From NCBI RefSeq assembly GCF_014656095.1, contig NZ_BNBT01000097.1, positions 1-33,416 on the forward strand: a stretch of DNA of 33,416 nt, read 5' to 3'. The stretch comes from Streptomyces longispororuber (GTDB lineage: Bacteria; Actinomycetota; Actinomycetes; Streptomycetales; Streptomycetaceae). Position numbers and translations under genes: made by a program. Within the stretch, counting starts at the first letter, position 1. Each line of letters opens with the position of its first letter. The notes under the pieces were generated by a model. That model made no database searches. It saw nothing but the letters and a program-made list of their open reading frames with translations, and was not told the origin of the DNA. This document shows positions 26,307-33,031 of this stretch, piece after piece.

Positions 26307-26672
26307 TCAGACGGTGGTGACGACGTCCGCGTACGGCAGCCGCGGCGCGTGCGGGAACCAGGTGTCGAGCCCGGGCCTGCCGATGTGCACGACCATCAGC
26401 GGCTCGTGGCTGGTGGCGAGTATCGCGACGAGCGGGGCGGACGCGGTCTTGGCGCGGTTGCCCTCGGTCATGTGCGGTACGAGGGGTGCGCGGGCCTTGG
26501 GGGTGCGGACCAGAGGCACGCGCAGGGGTGACTGGTTGAAGGCGGTAGGGCCGTACTTGACGAGGTCGTAGATGGCCTGGACCTGCTCGTCGGTGACGGT
26601 GGCGCCGCTGGGGAGTTGGCGGTACGGGCTTCGCGGAAGCGCAGGTCCTGGGCGTTGGGGGAGAGGACGCGA
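26307..26672 (-). pseudogene. Broken nitroreductase (RutE/HadB-type), frameshifted and internally deleted
   Basis: A remnant of a paralogue of the intact gene at 10476-11066. One frame gives LSPNAQDLRFREARTANS. The reading frame then shifts near 26612 to give TVTDEQVQAIYDLVKYGP, TAFNQSPLRV and HMTEGNRAKTASAPLVAIL. The sequence jumps from VAIL to ATSHEPLMVVHIGRPG, so about 70 residues of the intact protein are missing, and the end LPYADVVTTV is intact. Upstream, the frame continues into a Thr/Ala-rich extension encoded by G-rich repeats, probably not original. It sits between the MFS gene and the divergent marR, so it was presumably a MarR target that decayed. Both lesions could be confirmed by aligning with the intact copy. 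Confidence 0.88.
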
Positions 26673-26728
26673 CCGGTCGTTGCGGTGTCGTCCCCAAGCC
26701 TGGTGTCGTCCCCAACCCCGGCGGCGGC

Positions 26729-26830
26729 AGCGGAAGTGGCGGAGGTGGTGACGGCGGAAGTGGCGGTGACGGGGACGGTGACGGCGGAAGTGGCGGTGGC
26801 GGCGGTGACGGGGGCGGTGACCTCGGCGGG
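26729..26830. repeat. G-rich imperfect tandem repeat next to the broken nitroreductase
   Basis: The string GACGGCGGAAGTGGCGGT recurs with a 30-base period at 26750 and 26780, with a partial copy at about 26729. A CCCCAA-bearing GGTGTCGTCCCCAA direct repeat lies just before it (about 26684-26716). The plus strand carries many GG/GGG tracts that could form a quadruplex. It encodes the Thr/Ala/Val extension of the disrupted gene. Confidence 0.7.
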
Positions 26831-26896
26831 CATGCCTGCTCCTTCAGTTCTCTTCGCGTTCGCTCTCTCCACCTTCGCCTTCTGAGAGGTGAGAGT

Positions 26897-26954
26897 CTTA
26901 ACGTTGAGATAAAAACACCCAGGCTCCTTCAACGTCAAGTGTCTTAACATTGAG
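26897..26954. promoter_or_regulatory. Three operator-like sites upstream of marR
   Basis: CTTAACGTTGAG (26897-26908) and CTTAACATTGAG (26943-26954) are near-identical imperfect palindromes 46 bases apart. CTTCAACGTCAAG (26927-26939) is a related palindrome between them. All lie in the AT-richer gap between the MarR start (26996) and the divergent nitroreductase remnant/MFS unit. This is typical of MarR autoregulation; the sites would control both directions. Confidence 0.7.
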
Positions 26955-26995
26955 AAGATGCCCGTTGAGAAGCCGAGTCAGGGAGAGTGGCCCGC

Positions 26996-27502
26996 ATGAG
27001 CGACGCCGTGGACGCCATCGTCGAGCAGTGGGAGAAGGAGCGGCCCGAGCTCACCGAGTCCCTGTGGCCGGTGCAGCTCCTGGCCCGTGTGCAGCGCATG
27101 CACCGGGTCATGGAGCGCGAGGCGAAGGCCTTCGGCGCGCGCCACGGCGTGGAGAACGGCGAGTTCGACGTGCTCACCACGCTGCGCCGCTCCGGCCCGC
27201 CGTACGCCCTGACCGCGGGCGCCTTCCTGAAGGCCGCCATGGTCACCTCGGGCGCGATCACCAACCGGATCGACCGCATGGAGGCCAAGGGTCTGGTCGA
27301 GCGGGTCCGGGACGGTGCCGACCGGCGGACCGTGAAGATCCGCCTCACCGACCACGGCAAGGAGCTTACGGACAAGCTGATGGTCGAGCACCTGCGCAAC
27401 TACGACCGGCTCCTCGACGGCCTCGACCGCGAGGAGGTCGAACGCGCCGCCGAGCTGCTCCGCAAGTTCCTGGAGCTGCACGGCGACACGTCGATCAAGT
27501 AA
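26996..27502 (+). CDS. MarR-family transcriptional regulator
   Basis: A 168-residue winged-helix repressor. The helix-turn-helix is about residues 55-105: EFDVLTTLRRSGPPYALTAGAF, then SGAITNRIDRMEAKGLVERVRDGADRRTVKIRLTDHG, whose DRR wing tip is typical of MarR. The C-terminal helices dimerise. ATG 26996 is used because GGGAGAG lies eight bases upstream; a GTG nine bases earlier would overlap that site. It is divergent from the broken nitroreductase and MFS exporter. The likely role is ligand-released repression of the exporter and itself; the ligand is unknown. Confidence 0.93.
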   Translation: MSDAVDAIVEQWEKERPELTESLWPVQLLARVQRMHRVMEREAKAFGARHGVENGEFDVLTTLRRSGPPYALTAGAFLKAAMVTSGAITNRIDRMEAKGLVERVRDGADRRTVKIRLTDHGKELTDKLMVEHLRNYDRLLDGLDREEVERAAELLRKFLELHGDTSIK

Positions 27503-27686
27503 CCGCCGGGGCACACCCCGACGGCCCCTCCGCCCACCGGGCGCCCCGCCCCGACCCGAGCCCCGCCGCGATACCCATGCCGTACAAGCGCCGTCGGCTG
27601 ATCTCGTACGAGGCGTCGTGCGCGACCCAACAGTCCCTCCCGGCCCGGCAGCTCCGGCCGCGCCGCCGTGCGCCATGTGGTTCCGG

Positions 27687-27731
27687 GCAGAAGGGACAGA
27701 GGCAGAAAGGACAGAAGCAGAAAGAACAGAA
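27687..27731 (+). repeat. Three tandem 15-bp purine-rich units
   Basis: GCAGAAGGGACAGAG, GCAGAAAGGACAGAA and GCAGAAAGAACAGAA lie head to tail at 27687, 27702 and 27717. The purine strand continues with GGGAGGGAGAAGGG-like sequence to about 27768. The array is noncoding and could adopt triplex-type structure or vary in length. Confidence 0.8.
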
Positions 27732-28080
27732 GCAGCGGGAGGGAGAAGGGCAGGAGGGCAGGAGAAGGCGGCGGCGGGCGCCGCGGGCGCCGCGGGCGCC
27801 GCCGCGGGTGCGGTCCGCATGGAGCGCGCCGCGCCCGCCGAGGTCACGCCCGCGGAGCGCGAGCCGCTGACCGGGCTCTTGGGGCGGGGTGCGCCGCCCT
27901 GCGGGAGACGGTCCGGCCCGAGGAGGGCCAAAGCGGAGCCGCGGGGCCGCGGAGGCCCGTATACCCGCCACCCCGGCGGCAGCCGTTTTCGGCCATGAAC
28001 GGGACACGTCAATCGTGTTACGTCCGAACCCGGCCCTTGTGGGTTGTCTGGGGATCCGTCAATCTTTCGACGGCGACAGA

Positions 28081-28101
28081 GAGTTGAACATTGATCAACT
28101 C
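28081..28101. promoter_or_regulatory. Inverted repeat upstream of the subtilisin gene
   Basis: GAGTTGA (28081-28087) and TCAACTC (28095-28101) are perfect 7-base arms around a 7-base spacer, about 80 bases before the protease ATG, in an AT-richer control region. It is a candidate operator for a dimeric regulator. Confidence 0.4.
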
Positions 28102-28182
28102 GGGTCGACATGTCACCTCTGCATTGTCATGCCCCTGTCGCATCCCCCACCGGCGCACCACCGATCGAGGAGGACCCCTCAG

Positions 28183-29766
28183 ATGGCAGTGACGCGTCAC
28201 CCCCGCCGAAGACTGGCCGGCGTCGGCACCCTCGCCCTGACCGCAGCCACGGCCGTCGCCCTCGGCGTCGTGTCCGCGCTCCCCGCGAGCGCGCAGCCGC
28301 AGGCGGCCGAAGGCCGGATCCAGTACGCGGGCGCCCCCGGCGCCGTCGCGAACAGCTACATCGTCACGCTCGACGAGGACGCCGCGAAGGCCGACTCCGC
28401 CAAGGGCCGCGCCCTCGCGAAGAAGCACGGGGCGGAGATCGAGCGGACGTACAAGAAGGTGCTCAACGGCTACGAGGTGCATGCCTCCGAGGCCGAGGCG
28501 AAGCGCTTCGCCGCGGACCCGGCCGTCGTCTCCGTCGTGCAGAACCGCACCTACACGGTCGCCGCCACCCAGCCCAACCCGCCGTCGTGGGGCCTGGACC
28601 GCATCGACCAGCGCAACCTCCCGCTGGACCAGAAGTACACCTACCCGGACAAGGCCGGCGAGGGCGTCAGCGTCTACGTCATCGACACCGGCGTCCGCAA
28701 GACCCACCAGGACTTCGGCGGCCGCGCCGTCGACGGCTACGACGCCATCGACAACGACAACACCGCCCAGGACGGCCACGGCCACGGCACGCACGTCGCC
28801 GGCACCGTCGGCGGCACCGCGCACGGCGTGGCCAAGAAGGCCCGGATCGTCGGCGTCCGCGTGCTCAACAACCAGGGCTCCGGCACCACCGCCCAGGTGG
28901 TCGCGGGCATCGACTGGGTGACGCGCAACGCCACCAAGCCCGCCGTCGCCAACATGAGCCTCGGCGGCCCCGCCGACAGCGCGATCGACACGGCCGTGCG
29001 CAACTCGATCGCGGCGGGCATCACCTACGCGGTCGCGGCGGGCAACGAGTCCACCAACGCCTCCACCCGCTCCCCGGCCCGCGTCGGTGAGGCCATCACC
29101 GTCGGCGCCACCACCAGCACCGACGCCAAGGCCAGCTACTCCAACTTCGGCACCGTCCTCGACCTGTTCGCGCCGGGCTCGAACATCACCTCGGCGTGGA
29201 ACACCAGCGACACCGCGACCAGCAGCATCTCCGGTACGTCGATGGCCTCGCCGCACGTGGCGGGCGCCGCCGCGCTGTACGTCGCCGAGAACCCGTCGGC
29301 CACCCCGGCGCAGGTCTCCCAGGCGCTGACCTCCGCCGCCACGCCGAACGTGGTCGGCAGCCCGGGCACCGGCTCGCCCAACCGCCTGCTGTACGTCGGC
29401 GGGGGCGGCACCAACCCGCCGGGGCCGAAGTTCGAGAACGGCGCGGACTTCTCCATCACCGACAACTCCTCCGTGGAGTCCCCGATCACGGTCTCCGGCG
29501 TCCCGGGCAACGCCCCGGCGTCGCTGAGCGTGCCGGTCGCCATCAAGCACACGTACGTCGGTGACCTGAAGATCGAGCTGGTCGCCCCCGACGCCTCCTC
29601 GTACGTCCTCAAGGACTTCGGCGCGGGCGGCAGTGCGGACGACATCAACACCTCCTACACCGTCAACGCGTCCTCCGAGATGGCCAACGGCACCTGGAAG
29701 CTCCGGGTGACCGACAACGCCGACCGCGACGAGGGCACGCTGGACAGTTGGGGCCTGCAGTTCTGA
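28183..29766 (+). CDS. Secreted subtilisin-like serine protease (S8) with P domain
   Basis: A 527-residue preproenzyme. Residues 1-38 form a signal peptide (RHPRRR, hydrophobic core, ALPASAQ). About 57-127 is an inhibitor I9 propeptide (NSYIVTLDEDAAKADSAKG, VVSVVQNRTYTV). The S8 domain (about 133-398) has Asp168 in VIDTGV, His201 in HGHGTHVAG, oxyanion Asn288 in AAGNES and Ser353 in SGTSMASPHVAG, the proteinase K-like layout. A Gly-rich linker leads to a C-terminal proprotein convertase P domain (about 415-527: HTYVGDLKIELVAPDASSYVLKD, NGTWKLRVTDNADRDEGTLDSWGL). ATG 28183 has GAGGAGG about ten bases upstream. It is an extracellular proteolytic enzyme for nutrition or development, monocistronic, with a strong hairpin behind it. 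Confidence 0.96.
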   Translation: MAVTRHPRRRLAGVGTLALTAATAVALGVVSALPASAQPQAAEGRIQYAGAPGAVANSYIVTLDEDAAKADSAKGRALAKKHGAEIERTYKKVLNGYEVHASEAEAKRFAADPAVVSVVQNRTYTVAATQPNPPSWGLDRIDQRNLPLDQKYTYPDKAGEGVSVYVIDTGVRKTHQDFGGRAVDGYDAIDNDNTAQDGHGHGTHVAGTVGGTAHGVAKKARIVGVRVLNNQGSGTTAQVVAGIDWVTRNATKPAVANMSLGGPADSAIDTAVRNSIAAGITYAVAAGNESTNASTRSPARVGEAITVGATTSTDAKASYSNFGTVLDLFAPGSNITSAWNTSDTATSSISGTSMASPHVAGAAALYVAENPSATPAQVSQALTSAATPNVVGSPGTGSPNRLLYVGGGGTNPPGPKFENGADFSITDNSSVESPITVSGVPGNAPASLSVPVAIKHTYVGDLKIELVAPDASSYVLKDFGAGGSADDINTSYTVNASSEMANGTWKLRVTDNADRDEGTLDSWGLQF

Positions 29767-29803
29767 GCGGACCGACCAGCCGCGCGCCCGGCTGAGTGAG
29801 TGA

Positions 29804-29848
29804 CCTCGTCCCCGCGGTACGGCCCCGAGCCGGGCCGCGGGGACGAGG
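29804..29848 (+). terminator. Terminator of the subtilisin gene, 14-bp perfect stem
   Basis: CCTCGTCCCCGCGG (29804-29817) pairs exactly with 29835-29848 around a 17-base GC-rich loop, about 40 bases after the protease stop. Confidence 0.8.
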
Positions 29849-29986
29849 CGTGTCCGAAGGAGCCGCCGGGGAGCCCGGGCGCGGCCCGTCCGCGGCACCG
29901 GGGAGCCGGGTCGCGCGGGCGGCGCCCGGCCGGTTCCTGGACCGGGTCGAGAAGGGGCCGGGAGGGCGGAGCGCCAACTCCGCCGA

Positions 29987-30105
29987 GGCTCAAGGTAGTT
30001 GAGCCGTATAGTGCCGGAAACCTCCTGCGTAAAGCCCTGCGGACCGGGAAATCATCACTTCGAGTGATTCCTTGGCCTAGGGTTGCGGCCAACAACCGTC
30101 GGTTG
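29987..30105 (+). promoter_or_regulatory. Promoter and palindrome-rich leader of the GntR regulator gene
   Basis: GGCTCAA-ggtag-TTGAGCC (29987-30005) is a perfect 7-bp inverted repeat immediately before a TATAGT -10 hexamer (30007-30012), so it would overlap the promoter. Downstream, in the presumed leader, lie ATCACT-tcg-AGTGAT (30054-30068), TTGGCC/GGCCAA (30072-30077, 30087-30092) and CAACCG-t-CGGTTG (30093-30105). Transcription would begin near 30019, giving a leader of about 125 bases. The sites could be operators or RNA hairpins. Confidence 0.55.
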
Positions 30106-30144
30106 CCAGGCTGTTGCTGTCTGTCAACCTGATGGGAGTGGCCA

Positions 30145-30897
30145 GTGACTTTCGGTGAGCAGCCGGCGTATCTGCGCGTCGCGGGTGATCTCCGCAAGAA
30201 GATCGTCGACGGTTCGCTGCCTCCGCACACCCGGCTGCCCTCACAGGCCAGGATCCGCGAGGAGTACGGCGTCTCGGACACGGTCGCGCTGGAGGCCCGC
30301 AAGGTCCTGATGGCCGAGGGCCTGGTCGAGGGCCGCTCCGGCTCCGGCACCTATGTGCGCGAGCGCCCCGTCCCGCGCCGCATCGCGCGCACGGGGTTCC
30401 GCGGCCCCGGCGCCTCCTCGCCCTTCCGCCAGGAGCAGGCCGCCGACGGCGTCCGCGGCACCTGGGAGTCCCGCAGCGAACAGGCCGAGGCGAGCGGCGC
30501 GGTCGCCGAGCGGCTCGGCATTCGCGTCGGCGACCGCGTGATGTGCACCAAGTACGTCTTCCGCGACGCGGGCGAGGCCATGATGCTCTCCACCTCCTGG
30601 GAGCCCCTCGCCGTCACCGGCCGCACGCCGGTCATGCTCCCCGAGGAGGGCCCCCTCGGCGGCTGCGGCGTCGTCGACCGCATGGCCGCCATCGACGTGG
30701 TCGTGGACAACGTGGCGGAGGAGGTCGGCGCCCGCCCCGGCCTCGCCGAGGAGCTCCTCGCCCTCGGTGGCGTCCCCGGCCACGTCGTCCTCGTCGTGCA
30801 GCGGACGTACTACGCCTCCGGCCGCCCCGTCGAGACCGCCGACATCGTCGTGCCCGCCGACCGGTACCGGGTCGCGTACCACCTGCCCGTCCGCTGA
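30145..30897 (+). CDS. GntR-family (HutC subfamily) regulator with UTRA ligand-binding domain
   Basis: A 250-residue DNA-binding protein. Residues 8-72 form the GntR winged helix: PAYLRVAGDLRKKIVDGSLPP, then LPSQARIREEYGVSDTVALEARKVLMAEGLVEGRSGSGTYV. Residues about 95-246 are a UTRA domain (GDRVMCTKYVFRD, STSWEP, DIVVPADRYRVAYHLPVR) that binds a small effector. GTG 30145 has GGGAGTGG about six bases upstream. No catabolic or transport gene is adjacent, so the ligand is unknown. The palindromes in its own leader suggest autoregulation. It is flanked by hairpins and is monocistronic. Confidence 0.93.
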   Translation: MTFGEQPAYLRVAGDLRKKIVDGSLPPHTRLPSQARIREEYGVSDTVALEARKVLMAEGLVEGRSGSGTYVRERPVPRRIARTGFRGPGASSPFRQEQAADGVRGTWESRSEQAEASGAVAERLGIRVGDRVMCTKYVFRDAGEAMMLSTSWEPLAVTGRTPVMLPEEGPLGGCGVVDRMAAIDVVVDNVAEEVGARPGLAEELLALGGVPGHVVLVVQRTYYASGRPVETADIVVPADRYRVAYHLPVR

Positions 30898-30901
30898 GCC
30901 C

Positions 30902-30928
30902 CGGCGCCCGGGCCCGGGCCGGGCGCCG
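30902..30928 (+). terminator. Terminator of the GntR gene
   Basis: A 10-bp stem, CGGCGCCCGG (30902-30911) with CCGGGCGCCG (30919-30928), around a 7-base loop directly after the GntR stop. Confidence 0.75.
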
Positions 30929-31266
30929 CCGGATTCTGGCCGTTCTCGCCGCAGGTTCCGGCGGTCCGCGCGAGGGTGCCGCCGACCGCCCCGACCGCGC
31001 GGGGCGGCGGGGCGCACAACGGCGGGGTGGTTGTGTCAACAGCGTGTAAAGGGAGGGGAGTTACCGCCCGTCGCGGCCGGTCGCAGTCGTGAAAGGGGGC
31101 GCATCCGCACGGGTGCGCCCCCTTCGTGCTGGCCGATTGCGTATCTCTTTGTGCAAAGTCGTATCCGCTGCGTAAAGGTCGGGCGTAAGCTCGGGCATAT
31201 GCGGATTGCGGTTTCCTTACTGATCGAGGCGTGGGGCGCGCCGGGGGCAGGGAGCGGAGGGACGGC
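30929..31266 (+). other. Intergenic region with an orphan terminator; possible small RNA
   Basis: 338 bases separate the GntR terminator from the SPOR gene. No credible coding frame is present. A second strong hairpin (31093-31124) ends a segment containing a purine-rich GGGAGGGGAG stretch (about 31051-31060). Because the GntR transcript already has a terminator, the second one could end an independent short RNA. Downstream of it, CTTTG-tg-CAAAG (31147-31158) is a perfect palindrome about 109 bases before the SPOR ATG and may be an operator for that gene. Confidence 0.4.
31093..31124 (+). terminator. Strong terminator hairpin without an obvious parent gene
   Basis: AAGGGGGCGCA (31093-31103) pairs with TGCGCCCCCTT (31114-31124). 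Inner CC/GG pairs and a GCAC loop extend the stem to about 14 bp, including one G-U. The arms are closed by A-T pairs, so it would work on either strand. Confidence 0.75.
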
Positions 31267-31449
31267 ATGAACGACGGGACGGTCGTACTGCCCTGGCTCG
31301 TGATACGGCAGGACGACAACGGCAACTGCTACCGCGTCGGCAGGTACGCGACCAAGGCCGAGGCCCAGAGGATCGCCGACCGTCTCGACGACCGCGGCCC
31401 CAAGCGGCTGTACTGGGTGGAGCGGCTGAACCAGAACGGCGGGCGCTGA
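31267..31449 (+). CDS. Small SPOR-like protein (60 residues)
   Basis: A 60-residue cytoplasmic protein: LPWLVIRQDDNGNCYRVG followed by RYATKAEAQRIADRLDDRG and LYWVERL. This beta-alpha-beta pattern, with a residue-pair helix of the A-x-R-I-A-D-x-L type, matches the short SPOR-domain proteins annotated widely in Streptomyces. Larger SPOR proteins bind denuded septal peptidoglycan, but this one lacks a signal peptide or anchor, so its role is unknown. ATG 31267 is chosen because GGAGGG lies five bases upstream. The Nudix gene begins 24 bases after its stop, possibly from its own promoter. Confidence 0.85.
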   Translation: MNDGTVVLPWLVIRQDDNGNCYRVGRYATKAEAQRIADRLDDRGPKRLYWVERLNQNGGR

Positions 31450-31460
31450 CGGCCCGGGCG

Positions 31461-31466
31461 TAGGCT
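31461..31466 (+). promoter_or_regulatory. -10 element of a probable leaderless promoter for the Nudix gene
   Basis: TAGGCT ends seven bases before the ATG at 31474. No Shine-Dalgarno sequence is present between, favouring a leaderless transcript that starts at the codon. Confidence 0.45.
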
Positions 31467-31473
31467 CCGGCGC

Positions 31474-31869
31474 ATGGCTGAGCGGATCATGGTGGTGGGC
31501 GCCGCCCTGTACGACGACGCGGGGCGCCTCCTCGCCGCGCGGCGCAGCGCGCCCGTGGACCTCGCCGGGGGCTGGGAGCTGCCCGGCGGCAAGGTGGAGC
31601 CCGGTGAGCGGGACGAGGACGCGCTGGCGCGGGAGCTGAAGGAGGAGCTGGGCGTCGACGCGGAGGCCGTGGCCCGCGTCCCCGGGGAGTTCCCCCTCGG
31701 CCGCGGCTACGTCATGCGCGTCTGGCGGGCCCGGCTGCTGGCCGGTGAGCCCCGGCCGCTCCAGGACCACGACGCGCTGCGCTGGCTGGAGCCGGATGCC
31801 GTGTGGTCGGTGCCGTGGCTGCCCGCGGACGTGCCCGCGGTCCGCGCCCTGGGCGTGCCGCCGGCCTGA
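31474..31869 (+). CDS. Nudix hydrolase, MutT-like
   Basis: A 131-residue pyrophosphohydrolase. The Nudix box starts at GGKVEPGERDEDALARE and ends LKEELGV, matching G-x5-E-x7-REUxEExGU in full, so metal binding and catalysis should be intact. The short chain and WELPGGK stretch resemble MutT/8-oxo-dGTP or CTP pyrophosphohydrolase members (LLAARRSAPVDLAGGWELPGG). It may sanitise oxidised nucleotides; the substrate is not proven by sequence. The leaderless-type start follows the SPOR gene closely. A long repeat-filled region lies downstream. Confidence 0.93.
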   Translation: MAERIMVVGAALYDDAGRLLAARRSAPVDLAGGWELPGGKVEPGERDEDALARELKEELGVDAEAVARVPGEFPLGRGYVMRVWRARLLAGEPRPLQDHDALRWLEPDAVWSVPWLPADVPAVRALGVPPA

Positions 31870-32018
31870 CCGGCCGCGGTGGCCTGGTGCCCCGCCGCGC
31901 CCCGCCGTGCCGTCTGGCGGGCGGCGCCCGGGCGGCCTGGCGCACGGCTTGGCGCACGGCGCCGCGGGACGCCCCGCGTGACCGGGCGCGCCGTCCCTGG
32001 GCATGCCCCGCGCGAACC

Positions 32019-32255
32019 GGCGTGCCGCCTTCCGGAACGCCTCGCCCGGGCGGCGTGCCGTCTTCCGGGCTGCCCTGCCCGACCGGCATGCCGTCTTCCC
32101 GAAACGCCTCCGCCTGACCGGCGTGCCGTCTTCCCGAATCGCCCTGTCCGGCCGGCGTGCCGTTCTCCCGAACCGCGCCGCCTGGCTGGCGTGTCGTTTT
32201 CTCGGACCGCGCCGCCTGACCTGCGTGCCGTCTCCTGGGGGCCTGCGGGGTCGCG
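32019..32255. repeat. Seven-unit tandem array with ~34-bp period and palindromic core
   Basis: Cores of the form GGCGTGCCGTCTTCCCG begin at 32019, 32052, 32085, 32120, 32154, 32188 and 32222, with spacings of 33, 33, 35, 34, 34 and 34. Most cores are preceded by C, giving CGGCGTGCCG, or CGGCATGCCG in unit 3, which is a perfect 10-bp palindrome. Units diverge by several bases. A degenerate copy (CCGTGCCGTCTGGCGGG) occurs earlier, near 31904. The array fills the 522-base gap between the Nudix gene and the RsbW-like gene. The rest of that gap has no supported gene. Confidence 0.9.
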
Positions 32256-32391
32256 CGCAGGGGCCGGAACGGGCGGGGGCGCGCGGGGTTCGTCAAGGGG
32301 GAGTACCCGCGCCGCGTACGCCGTTCGTGCCACAGTGCCCCCCTGAGCACGGTACTCCTGCCGGGATATCGGGTATGTGCCCATTAACCCC

Positions 32392-32844
32392 ATGAAACCG
32401 GACATGATTCCGTCGCTCGGCTGGGAAGTGATCGGCGTGCTCGACACCGAAGGCGACTGCGCCGAGTGGGACTTTCCCGCGGACCCCGGCGCGGTGCGCA
32501 CCGCCCGCGCCGTGGTCCGGCGCCAGCTCGGCGAGTGGGGTCTCGCCCCTCTGGGCGACGTGGCCGTCCTGCTGGTCAGCGAGCTGGTGACCAACTCCCT
32601 GCGGTACACGGCGGGCCCCATCGTCGTCCGGCTCGTCCGCCCCACGGGCCCGCTCGGCGTCCTGCTCGTGGAGGTCTCCGACCCGGTGCCCGACCCGCCG
32701 CGCGAGCGCGTCGCGGCGCCCGACGACGAGGGCGGCCGGGGCATCCAGCTCGTCGCGAGGTCGTCCAGCCGCTGGGGCACGCGCCCGGGGCGTACGGGGA
32801 CCGCGGGGAAGACGGTGTGGTTCGAGCTGGCGCTGCCTGGTTAG
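32392..32844 (+). CDS. RsbW-like ATP-binding protein (HATPase_c_2)
   Basis: About 150 residues of the GHKL ATPase fold as in anti-sigma factor kinases. FPADPGAVRTARAVVRRQLGEWGL leads into the N box VAVLLVSELVTNSLRYT. VEVSDPVP is the G1 region (DxG-like) and DDEGGRGIQLVARSSSRWG the G2 region, ending TVWFELALPG. These small single-domain kinases are numerous in Streptomyces and phosphorylate anti-anti-sigma factors or pair with SpoIIE phosphatases. ATG 32392 is listed; GTG 32377 and ATG 32404 are also in frame and none has a convincing ribosome binding site. The next gene starts 188 bases downstream on the same strand. Confidence 0.88.
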   Translation: MKPDMIPSLGWEVIGVLDTEGDCAEWDFPADPGAVRTARAVVRRQLGEWGLAPLGDVAVLLVSELVTNSLRYTAGPIVVRLVRPTGPLGVLLVEVSDPVPDPPRERVAAPDDEGGRGIQLVARSSSRWGTRPGRTGTAGKTVWFELALPG

Positions 32845-33031
32845 GAGACAGGGAGCGTCGGTACGTAGTACAAGTGCGCGGGCCGAGCACAAGGTGGTCA
32901 CGGGCCAAAAAGCGGTGAGACCGTGCTGTGATCGTGAACGGCGTGTGGGGCGGCACCGTAGTGCTGGATACTGCGGGCAGCCACATCCGGTGACCGGTGC
33001 CGGACGCGGTGAGCTGGAGGGGACGGTTCGC

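Larger units (their letters stand above)
27503..28182. other. Long intergenic region between marR and the subtilisin gene
   Basis: 680 bases with no gene I can support. Frames are open on both strands but give compositionally biased peptides: Ala/Gly and Glu-Arg-Thr repeats on plus, Phe/Cys runs on minus. A stretch at about 27835-27890 reads PAEVTPAEREPLTGLLGRG, reminiscent of the C-terminal end of MarR proteins, so a decayed regulator is possible. The last 150 bases are AT-richer and look like the promoter of the downstream protease. Confidence 0.4.

Noticed and set aside
26468..26833. A 121-residue Thr/Ala-rich protein upstream of the MFS gene
   Set aside because: Its second half is the broken nitroreductase read in the wrong frame and its first half is encoded by G-rich repeats, so it is not a conserved protein.
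27495..28007. Phe/Cys-rich minus-strand frame between marR and the protease gene
   Set aside because: The FCSFCFCPFCLCPFC run is only the complement of the purine 15-bp repeats; there is no ribosome binding site or conserved domain.
32019..32255. CRISPR-like array: regular 33-35 bp period with seven units
   Set aside because: The conserved core is only about 10-17 bases, the intervening parts are themselves similar between units, the units diverge, and no cas gene is present. It is a tandem repeat, not repeats with unique spacers.
31712..32350. Minus-strand open frame of 212 codons across the 34-bp array
   Set aside because: It overlaps the Nudix gene antisense, and its repeated peptide merely mirrors the tandem DNA; the period is not a constant multiple of three.
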